NCBI GenBank assembly: GCA_039927975.1
Contig: JBDSTZ010000330.1
Span: 1-12,785, forward strand
Direction of reading: 5' to 3'
Origin: JBDSTZ01 sp039927975
GTDB lineage: Bacteria > Pseudomonadota > Gammaproteobacteria > Burkholderiales > Burkholderiaceae_D
Length of the DNA stretch: 12,785 nt
Shown: positions 7,760 through 12,785 of the stretch, piece by piece
Position numbering within the stretch: the first letter of the stretch is position 1
Layout: every line of letters begins with the position of its first letter
Position numbers and translations under genes: made by a program
Notes under the pieces: generated by a model
Seen by the model: the letters and a program-made list of their open reading frames with translations, nothing else
Database searches by the model: none
What the model was told of the DNA's origin: nothing

Positions 7760-8197
7760 CTACTGGCGTTCCACCAGCAGTCCCAGCAAAACCAGCGATT
7801 GCTGCCAGCCGAGGTAGCACATTTCGGTGGGAATCATCGCCGGAATGCCTTCCTGCACGACGTTGATCTCGGTGCCGCAGGCGACCGGCGTCAATGTCAC
7901 CGTGGTCTGCATCTGGCCGCTCATGGCCGGATCGTCGAACACGGCGGTGTAGCGGATGCGTTCGCCCGGCACCAGCTCCAGATACTCTCCGCCGAATGAA
8001 TGGCCCTGGCCGGAACCGACGTCGGCAAACGACATCTTGTAGCTGCCGCCCACCTTGGCATCCATCGCGTGCACGGTGCAGGTGAAGCCGTTCGGCGGCA
8101 GCCACTTGGCCATCGCCGCCGGCGTCACGAAGGCCGCGTAGACGCGGTCGGGAGTGGTGCGCAGGATGCGGTGCAGACGCACGGTATTGGTCGTCAT
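7760..8197 (-). CDS. SRPBCC / AHSA1-like domain protein
   Basis: Single-domain START-like (SRPBCC) protein of 145 aa, in the group named after the C-terminal domain of the Hsp90 activator Aha1. Such bacterial proteins bind hydrophobic ligands in a helix-grip cavity; the ligand here is unknown. Family features are VRLHRILRTTPDRVYAAFV (6-24), KWLPPNGFTC (31-40), a glycine-rich strand VGGSYKMSF (49-57), GEYLELVPGERIRYTAVF (70-87), and the C-terminal helix start YLGWQQSL (128-135). ATG is supported by GAAAGG 8 nt upstream. It lies between DUF488 (113 bp upstream) and trmL on the same strand. No link to Hsp90 is implied by the sequence. Confidence 0.88.
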   Translation of the reverse strand: MTTNTVRLHRILRTTPDRVYAAFVTPAAMAKWLPPNGFTCTVHAMDAKVGGSYKMSFADVGSGQGHSFGGEYLELVPGERIRYTAVFDDPAMSGQMQTTVTLTPVACGTEINVVQEGIPAMIPTEMCYLGWQQSLVLLGLLVERQ

Positions 8198-8310
8198 GAT
8201 CTAAACCTTTCAAATGGTGAGGGGCGGTTGCACTACCACGACGGTTGGCGTACGCGAAAATCGACATCGGGCTGGCGGAATTGTCACTTTTTTATGCGGA
8301 TGCTGCAAGA

Positions 8311-8703
8311 TCAGTCTGGCGCCAGCTCGGCTCCGCGTTCGGCCAGCAGCTGCCGGAGCGTGCCGCGATGGCAGTGTTGTTCGTCCGCGCAATAACAGCC
8401 GACCGAGAAATAGCTCGTCTGCGACAGCGCGGCCAGCACGTCGATCACCCGGCTGGCATCGGGCTCGTTCATCTGCTTGCGATAGTGCTGGGCGAACTGC
8501 TTCCAGTCGGCCTCGCTCTGCGCGGCCTTGGCCTCGGCCATCAGCTCCGGCGTGGGCGCCAGGTTCGGCAGCCATACATCGTAATAGTCGCGCGCGGCGT
8601 ATTCTGCCTTGAGCACGCCGCGCGGCGGCCGCCGCACCGTGCCGATGCGCAAGCCTTCACCCGGCGCGCGCGGGCTTCCCAGTTGAACAATGCGAACGCT
8701 CAT
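8311..8703 (-). CDS. DUF488 family protein (YeaO-like)
   Basis: Soluble protein of 130 aa, function unknown. It matches the short DUF488/YeaO group: the N-terminal strand IVQLGSPRAPGEGLRIGTVRR (first I at 5), then YYDVWLPNLAPTPEL (40-54), a helical middle with FAQHYRKQM (70-78), and the terminal active-site-like CYCADEQHCHRGTL (103-116). In this family a similar C-terminal cysteine/histidine cluster (here C103, C105, C111, H112, R113) follows a hydrophobic strand and resembles a phosphatase-like loop. Whether it has catalytic activity is unknown. The ATG lacks a strong ribosome site. The gene is transcribed away from the gamma carbonic anhydrase gene, with 201 bp between the two starts. Confidence 0.85.
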   Translation of the reverse strand: MSVRIVQLGSPRAPGEGLRIGTVRRPPRGVLKAEYAARDYYDVWLPNLAPTPELMAEAKAAQSEADWKQFAQHYRKQMNEPDASRVIDVLAALSQTSYFSVGCYCADEQHCHRGTLRQLLAERGAELAPD

Positions 8704-8868
8704 GGTGGACCGCTCAGGTTGGTCGAATCAGTGTGGCCGCTGCTGTCTGCCCGGCGGATCGACGTCGTGGCCGCGCGCCGGCACGATCGTAACGTCGAGC
8801 GCACGCGAATGCACTATACGCCATCGGCGCCGACGGCAGCACAGGCGTGGCGCGCGCGCCGTTTGTCT

Positions 8869-8874
8869 TAAAAT
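8869..8874 (+). promoter_or_regulatory. Possible -10 box (TAAAAT) for the gamma carbonic anhydrase gene
   Basis: TAAAAT lies 30 nt before the GTG start in an otherwise very GC-rich gap and matches TATAAT at five of six positions. No good -35 is seen at 16-18 nt. On the other strand TATAGT at 8813-8818 is a similar candidate for the divergent DUF488 gene. Both are weak. Confidence 0.3.
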
Positions 8875-8904
8875 AGCCGCCAACATCATCCACCAGGAAA
8901 CGCC

Positions 8905-9432
8905 GTGCCACTCTCTCGCTATCTGGACACCTCGCCCCGGCTCGATCACGGCGTGTACCTGCATCCATCCGCCGAAGTCATTGGCGACGCACAGCTTGGC
9001 GCCGATGTCTCGGTATGGTGCAACGCCGTCATCCGCGCCGACGTCAATCACATCGTCATCGGCGCCGGCAGCAATATCCAGGACTTCGCCATGTGCCACG
9101 TGTCGCACAAGAACGCCGCCAAGCCGCTCGGCTCACCCCTGATCATCGGCCAGCGCGTCACCGTCGCCCACTCGGTCATCCTGCACGGCTGCGAGATCGG
9201 CGACGAGTGCCTGATCGGCATGGGCAGCATCGTCATGGACGACGTCGTCATCGAGCGCCATGTGATGGTCGGCGCCGGCAGCCTGGTGTCGCCGGGCAAG
9301 CGACTCGAGAGCGGCTTCCTGTACGTGGGGCGGCCAGCGGTCAAGGTTCGCCCGCTGAGCGCGGCGGAGATCGCGCACCTGCGCTATTCAGCCGAGCACT
9401 ACATTCGACTCAAAAACAACTACCTGGGGTAA
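8905..9432 (+). CDS. Gamma-class carbonic anhydrase family protein (YrdA-like)
   Basis: Left-handed beta-helix trimer protein of the gamma carbonic anhydrase family, expected to bind a metal and hydrate CO2, although many YrdA-type members have low or untested activity. The 175-residue protein carries hexapeptide-repeat turns from about 20 to 130. Metal-site candidates are H65 or H68 in MCHVSHKN, and H89 and H94 in AHSVILHG, with the 5-residue spacing of the last two as in Methanosarcina Cam. The C-terminus KRLESGFLYVGRPAVKVRPL (from 132) and LRYSAEHYIRLKNNYL is typical of YrdA proteins. The start is GTG with AGGAAA 4 nt upstream. It stands alone: a divergent gene upstream and a strong terminator downstream. 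Confidence 0.92.
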   Translation: MPLSRYLDTSPRLDHGVYLHPSAEVIGDAQLGADVSVWCNAVIRADVNHIVIGAGSNIQDFAMCHVSHKNAAKPLGSPLIIGQRVTVAHSVILHGCEIGDECLIGMGSIVMDDVVIERHVMVGAGSLVSPGKRLESGFLYVGRPAVKVRPLSAAEIAHLRYSAEHYIRLKNNYLG

Positions 9433-9471
9433 GTTCTGGCAGCGCCCGGCGCACCACGTCGGGGAGCAAAC

Positions 9472-9509
9472 AAAAAAGGCGGACAGCTGCAAAGCTGGCC
9501 GCCTTTTTT
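9472..9509. terminator. Bidirectional intrinsic terminator after the gamma carbonic anhydrase gene
   Basis: AAAAAAGGCGG at 9472-9482 pairs with CCGCCTTTTTT at 9499-9509, and the inner CAGCT and AGCTG extend the stem around a short loop. A T-run follows on the + strand, and the A-run gives a T-run on the - strand. It begins 39 nt after the stop codon. Confidence 0.93.
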
Positions 9510-9760
9510 GTCATGGACGGACGTGCCAAAAGGCTGCTTTTCTATCAAAAATGTAATTTTGAAAACTTTGGAATTTCGCTCAAAATAACGTTTACTCCTT
9601 TTAAAACCGTCAATGTTATCGATCAAGATGACGATTGTTTGCGTTTTTGGTCGTGCCGGTTTGCCGATTTTGGACCAAATGGCTCAATACTTACTTCGCG
9701 GCACATAAATACGACTGGTCACACGGCCAGCAAACATCGACATTCTTGGAGAACAGTACT
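9510..9760 (+). promoter_or_regulatory. AT-rich upstream region of the PL4 lyase gene
   Basis: This stretch between the terminator and the PL4 start has no credible gene and is clearly more AT-rich than the rest of the window, as expected of a promoter region. Inverted pairs include TTTGGTC (9646-9652) with GACCAAA (9673-9679), a near-palindrome TTTGGACCAAA (9669-9679), and GTGCCG (9654-9659) with CGGCAC (9699-9704), so a structured leader or operator is possible. An AACGTT core at 9587-9592 is LacI-operator-like but weak. No -35/-10 pair could be assigned. Confidence 0.45.
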
Positions 9761-11506
9761 GTGAACAACAACAAAACCTTGATTGCAATCGCGGCCGGCC
9801 TGGTGGCGGCATCCTTGCTGGCGGCATGCGGCGCCGGCAGCCCGTCGGACGCCAGCTCGGCGACCAAGCCCACGCTGCTGGCGACCACCGGCACCGAAAC
9901 CTTCGCTCTCACTTCGGACACCAATTTCTACACAATCGACACCGGCGCCGGCCTGGTCTTCAAAGTGCGCCGCACCGACAACGGCGTGAGCACCCAGTCG
10001 GCCGGCGATATCTCATCGATGGTCTTCAACGGCGTCGAATACCAGGACCAGTCGCGCGGCACCCAGCTCAATTCCGGCGCCGACTTCCTGTACACCGGCG
10101 TGTCGGCGGTGGGCGTGGCCGCGACCACGGTCGGTACCGATTACATCAAGGTCACCGTCACGGCCGGCAACCTGACGCACTACTACATGGCCCACCGCGG
10201 CGACGCCAAAATCTACATGGGCACCTATTTCACCAGCGAGCCCGACACCCTGAACCTGGCGCGCTTCATCGTGCGCGTCCCGGTCGGGGTCTTGCCGAAC
10301 GGTCCCGGGCCTTCCGACATCCGCGCCAACACCGGCGCCGTCGAGTCGAGCGACGTGTTCGGCTACGCCAACGGCCAGACCCGCTCCAAGCACTATTCGA
10401 ATCAGCGTCTGAAGGATTGGTCGTACATCGGCGCGACCGGCACCAATGTCGGCATGTGGATGGTGCGCGACAACAACGAAGGCAATTCCGGCGGCCCCTT
10501 CTTCCGCAGCCTGATGAACCAGTGCACCGACACGAATCAGGAAATCACCTACATCATGAATTACGGCGAGAGCCAGACCGAGGCCTTCCGGTTTGGCGTG
10601 CTCAATGCCTACACCCTGGTGTTCAAAGGCGACACGGCGGCGCCGGCCGCGGTCGACACGTCCTTCTTCAGCACGATGGGCCTGCTCGGCTACGTCGCCC
10701 CAACCGGGCGCGGCCGGGTTGCCGGCGTCGGTATCAACAATCGCGACACCAATTTCGCCTACACGGTCGGCTTCTCGAACCCCAACGCGCAATACTGGAC
10801 CGCCGCCGATCCGACCACCGGCAGCTACAACATGACCGGCATGCGGCCTGGCACCTACACCATGTCGATCTACAAGAACGAGCTGGCGGTCGACACGCGC
10901 ACTGTGACGGTGACGGCCGGCGGCACTTTGGCCCTCAACACGATCACCCTGGCGGGCGATCCGACCAAGGCCAACCAGCTGTGGCGCATCGGTAACTGGG
11001 ATGGTTCGCCGCAGGAATTCGTCAACGGTTCCCAGCTGACCACCATGCACCCGTCCGACGTGCGCATGAGCTCGTGGAACACGCCCACCTACGTCGTCGG
11101 CACTTCGAACGCGGCGACCGGCTGGCCGGCCTACCAATGGAAGAGCGTGAACGACAACCGGGTGATCACCTTCAACCTGACCGCCGCGCAAGCCGCCACC
11201 AACTACACGCTGCGGGTCGGCATCACGACCGCGTTCTCGGGCGCGCGTCCGAAGCCGACGATCACCAACGCCAGCACCACGTGGACGCCGGCCAATCCGT
11301 CTTCCTCGACCCAGCCGTCGACCCGCAACATGACGGTCGGCACCTACCGGGGCAATAACTTCACTTGGACCTGGGACATTCCAGCCGGCACGCTCGTGGC
11401 TGGCCAGAACACGGTGACCCTGGCCGCGATCAGCGGCTCGACCGGGACCACTTACCTGAGTCCGGGCATCTCCTACGATGCGGTCGATATGATTCCGACG
11501 CCGTAA
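9761..11506 (+). CDS. Rhamnogalacturonan lyase, polysaccharide lyase family 4, lipoprotein
   Basis: Predicted to cut the rhamnose-galacturonate backbone of pectin rhamnogalacturonan I by beta-elimination. The start is GTG with GGAG 9 nt upstream. The 581-residue product opens with a lipoprotein signal, lipobox LAAC with C23, so it is probably anchored in the outer membrane. Three family domains follow: the catalytic beta-sandwich (about 47-290), a fibronectin-III-like domain (about 315-398, GRGRVAGVGINNRD and MRPGTYTMSIYKNEL), and a carbohydrate-binding-like domain (about 405-578, LWRIGNWDGSPQEFVNG). By spacing to the Aspergillus enzyme (K150, Y203), K210 in TRSKHYSNQRLKD and Y264 are the likely catalytic pair, and R168 matches a substrate arginine. 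The histidine expected near 270 appears to be glutamate. An upstream in-frame TTG at 9635 was rejected because it would bury the lipobox. Confidence 0.9.
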   Translation: MNNNKTLIAIAAGLVAASLLAACGAGSPSDASSATKPTLLATTGTETFALTSDTNFYTIDTGAGLVFKVRRTDNGVSTQSAGDISSMVFNGVEYQDQSRGTQLNSGADFLYTGVSAVGVAATTVGTDYIKVTVTAGNLTHYYMAHRGDAKIYMGTYFTSEPDTLNLARFIVRVPVGVLPNGPGPSDIRANTGAVESSDVFGYANGQTRSKHYSNQRLKDWSYIGATGTNVGMWMVRDNNEGNSGGPFFRSLMNQCTDTNQEITYIMNYGESQTEAFRFGVLNAYTLVFKGDTAAPAAVDTSFFSTMGLLGYVAPTGRGRVAGVGINNRDTNFAYTVGFSNPNAQYWTAADPTTGSYNMTGMRPGTYTMSIYKNELAVDTRTVTVTAGGTLALNTITLAGDPTKANQLWRIGNWDGSPQEFVNGSQLTTMHPSDVRMSSWNTPTYVVGTSNAATGWPAYQWKSVNDNRVITFNLTAAQAATNYTLRVGITTAFSGARPKPTITNASTTWTPANPSSSTQPSTRNMTVGTYRGNNFTWTWDIPAGTLVAGQNTVTLAAISGSTGTTYLSPGISYDAVDMIPTP

Positions 11507-11548
11507 GCGGCGATGCCGGCCGGCGCCGCGCGCCGTGCCGACCGACAG

Positions 11549-11580
11549 GCGGACCGCAGCAATGCGGTCCGCTTTTTTTT
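11549..11580 (+). terminator. Intrinsic terminator of the PL4 lyase gene
   Basis: A perfect 10-bp stem, GCGGACCGCA with TGCGGTCCGC, has a GCAA tetraloop and eight T residues directly after. It begins 43 nt after the PL4 stop. Confidence 0.97.
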
Positions 11581-11646
11581 GCGCCTGCGGTTCTCGATAG
11601 GTGAGGGAGAGGGCGCGCGCGGCCGCGCAAAGGAATTCGCCCGACG

Positions 11647-11684
11647 AAAAAACGCCGCGTGCGGCTTGCGCAACACGCGGCGTT
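11647..11684 (-). terminator. Intrinsic terminator of the GH12 gene
   Basis: A perfect 11-bp stem pairs 11651-11661 (AACGCCGCGTG) with 11674-11684. On the - strand it is followed by a T-run (A-run at 11647-11652 on the + strand). It begins about 50 nt past the GH12 stop. With the PL4 terminator it insulates the two convergent genes. Confidence 0.92.
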
Positions 11685-11694
11685 CCAGCCTGCT

Positions 11695-11721
11695 TGCAGA
11701 CTTAATGCAGACTTAATGCAG
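11695..11721. repeat. Short tandem repeat, 11-bp unit
   Basis: TGCAGACTTAA occurs twice in tandem (11695-11705, 11706-11716), followed by a partial TGCAG. It lies between the GH12 stop codon and its terminator. No function is evident; it is probably a small slippage duplication in the 3' untranslated region. Confidence 0.7.
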
Positions 11722-11732
11722 CCCTGATGCGC

Positions 11733-12461
11733 TTAGTAGGACGTCACCGAGAAGTTCTGCGCGTGGTAGTTCATACCGCCCGCCGACGAGGTGATCTCGA
11801 AGCCGTACTGCAATTGGCCCATCTTCACGTCGCCCATCCAGCCCTTGTTCTTCAGATAGTTGAGGATGGCGAGCACGTCGACGTTGGCGCTGTTGGTCTT
11901 GCTCGTGCGCAGGAAGGAAAACACCTGGTTGCCGCCATTGCTGCCGCGATAAATATTCCAGGTGCTGCCGCCCACCGACACATTGCTGTACACCGGAATC
12001 GCGCAGCCGGCCGAGGTCCAGTTATACGAGATCGGCTTGACGTTGCCGCAGCCGGTCGAGGTGCCGGTGTAGTTCATCCACAGCATGATCTCGTAGGCGT
12101 TGTTGACGTCCCAGATATCGTAGGTCGCCTCCCACGCGCCGCCCGACGGCGTGGTCGCGGTCACCGAGGTGGTCAGCTTGGTCAGCGCGCTGATGTTCTT
12201 GCCAACGTTGTAGGTGATGTGCGGATACGACTTGATGCCGCCGGTGTTCGGCTGGTCCGACCATACGCCCCAGTCGCTCTGCGAATTGACCCAGATGGTT
12301 TGCGGCCCGGCGCCGCTGCCCCAGACATCGTTGTTGAAATTGAAGGCGCCGGTCGTATAGCTGCCGTAGGCCGCCGAGCTGGACCACACTGCGGCCAGCG
12401 ACGCCGATGCCGCGCAGACCGCCAGGGTGGCGGCTGCTAATTTGCAAATTTTTTTGTTCAT
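11733..12461 (-). CDS. Secreted glycoside hydrolase family 12 endoglucanase / xyloglucanase
   Basis: Predicted retaining endo-beta-1,4-glucanase of GH12, a family acting on cellulose, mixed-linkage glucan or xyloglucan; secreted. The 242-residue product has a Sec signal peptide (MNKKICKLAAA, hydrophobic core, likely cleavage after ASLAA at 24) and then one beta-jelly-roll domain of the usual GH12 size with no binding module. The nucleophile is E124 in YEIMLWMNY, and the acid/base is E222 in LQYGFEITSSAGG. DVNNAYEIM and VFSFLRT are typical strands. C138 and C153 flank a loop and may form a disulfide. ATG at 12461 was chosen because GGAGA lies 4 nt upstream and the signal peptide begins here; the open frame upstream is non-coding. 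The gene converges with the PL4 lyase, suggesting plant cell-wall feeding. Exact substrate is not readable. Confidence 0.92.
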   Translation of the reverse strand: MNKKICKLAAATLAVCAASASLAAVWSSSAAYGSYTTGAFNFNNDVWGSGAGPQTIWVNSQSDWGVWSDQPNTGGIKSYPHITYNVGKNISALTKLTTSVTATTPSGGAWEATYDIWDVNNAYEIMLWMNYTGTSTGCGNVKPISYNWTSAGCAIPVYSNVSVGGSTWNIYRGSNGGNQVFSFLRTSKTNSANVDVLAILNYLKNKGWMGDVKMGQLQYGFEITSSAGGMNYHAQNFSVTSY

Positions 12462-12480
12462 CCGATCTCCGTTTTTATAG

Positions 12481-12578
12481 TTGCCCCCATTTAAAACGCA
12501 TCGCACCTTGGCGACACGCTCGCGGCGATCGGGGATGAATCGCCGCAATTCAATCCTTTCTATTCGTAATGGGGGCAA
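12481..12578 (-). promoter_or_regulatory. Candidate structured 5' leader of the GH12 gene
   Basis: An 11-bp perfect inverted repeat (TTGCCCCCATT at 12481-12491, AATGGGGGCAA at 12568-12578) encloses an 8-bp perfect hairpin (GCGGCGAT 12522-12529, ATCGCCGC 12539-12546). The inner arm ends 10 nt before the GH12 ribosome site. As RNA this could form a closing stem with an internal arm and influence translation; as DNA the arms could be paired operator sites. No known riboswitch consensus was recognised. Confidence 0.45.
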
Positions 12579-12785
12579 GCAAAATTCTTGGGCGCGCCGT
12601 GTCGCGCGCGCCGACAGTCATGCGGATGGCATCGCTGTTCGGAATCGTTCCGGGTCATCTAAAAGCGTATGTACCTTGGAACCAGTGTGCCCCGGTTTCG
12701 CATCGCGCCGCAATTATGAATTTCACAAACGGACGAATGAAAATTCACACTGGGTTCCAGCATAAGCGGCGACACGGCGGGCGCC
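12579..12785. other. Non-coding region upstream of GH12 with inverted repeats
   Basis: No credible gene is seen. The region contains CGGAA-TCG-TTCCG at 12640-12652 and an imperfect inverted repeat of about 13 bp, with arms at 12677-12689 and 12746-12759 and one bulged base. Nested inside are TGAATTTC (12717-12724) and GAAAATTCA (12739-12747). On the - strand CATAAT near 12714 resembles a -10 box but lacks a good -35. Probably the GH12 promoter region; it may also serve a gene beyond the window edge. Confidence 0.4.

Noticed and set aside
9583..9596. LacI-family operator around AACGTT
   Set aside because: Only the six-base core is symmetric and the flanks do not match. No LacI-type regulator is in the window.
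9635..9760. Upstream TTG start for the PL4 lyase
   Set aside because: It would put 42 residues before a clear lipoprotein signal. GTG at 9761 has a ribosome site and the right signal peptide.
12462..12578. Upstream in-frame ATG (12578) for GH12
   Set aside because: It would place 39 charged residues before the signal peptide and run through the inverted repeat. The 12461 ATG has a ribosome site.
12481..12578. Known riboswitch (for example cyclic-di-GMP type) in the GH12 leader
   Set aside because: No conserved motif of a known class was recognised; only unnamed base pairing is supported.
12481..12765. 94-codon + strand open frame at the window end
   Set aside because: No recognisable domain and no convincing ribosome site; it overlaps the inverted repeats of the GH12 upstream region.
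1..12785. CRISPR array, tRNA/rRNA, insertion sequence or phage genes
   Set aside because: No regularly spaced repeats, tRNA cloverleaf, transposase, integrase or phage-type proteins were seen on either strand.

Overview
The window is about 12.8 kb of GC-rich bacterial chromosome with GC-heavy third codon positions. No rRNA, tRNA, insertion sequence, integrase or CRISPR array was seen. Protein resemblances and gene mix (otsA-otsB-GH15 block, gamma carbonic anhydrase, TrmL, secreted plant-polysaccharide enzymes) suggest a betaproteobacterium of the Oxalobacteraceae, such as the Massilia/Duganella group. This is inference from style; no marker gene is present.

Region 1 (start to about 5.9 kb, + strand) is a tight four-gene osmoadaptation unit: an MscS-type mechanosensitive channel (5' end outside the window), trehalose-6-phosphate synthase OtsA, trehalose-6-phosphate phosphatase OtsB, and a cytoplasmic GH15 glucoamylase/trehalase-like hydrolase. 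Gaps are 14, 8 and 1 nt. The OtsA is unusual: about 265 residues precede the GT20 catalytic domain and form two membrane segments bracketing a sensor-like extracytoplasmic domain. The unit could release solutes on down-shock, make trehalose on up-shock and possibly break trehalose or glucans down again.

Region 2 (about 5.9-9.5 kb) holds small accessory and housekeeping genes. On the + strand are a RibD/dihydrofolate-reductase-like protein and a DUF2200 protein. On the - strand, read right to left, are a DUF488 protein, an AHSA1/SRPBCC protein and the tRNA methyltransferase TrmL. A + strand gamma-class carbonic anhydrase follows, closed by a clear bidirectional terminator.

Region 3 (about 9.5 kb to the end) is a plant cell-wall degradation pair. 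A lipoprotein PL4 rhamnogalacturonan lyase (+) converges on a secreted GH12 beta-glucanase/xyloglucanase (-), each with its own strong intrinsic terminator in the 226-bp gap. Both have long upstream regions of about 325 bp. The GH12 leader carries an 11-bp long-range inverted repeat enclosing an 8-bp hairpin just before the ribosome-binding site, a candidate structured regulatory leader.

The items most worth a second look are the membrane-anchored OtsA fusion within the channel-trehalose operon and the structured GH12 leader.
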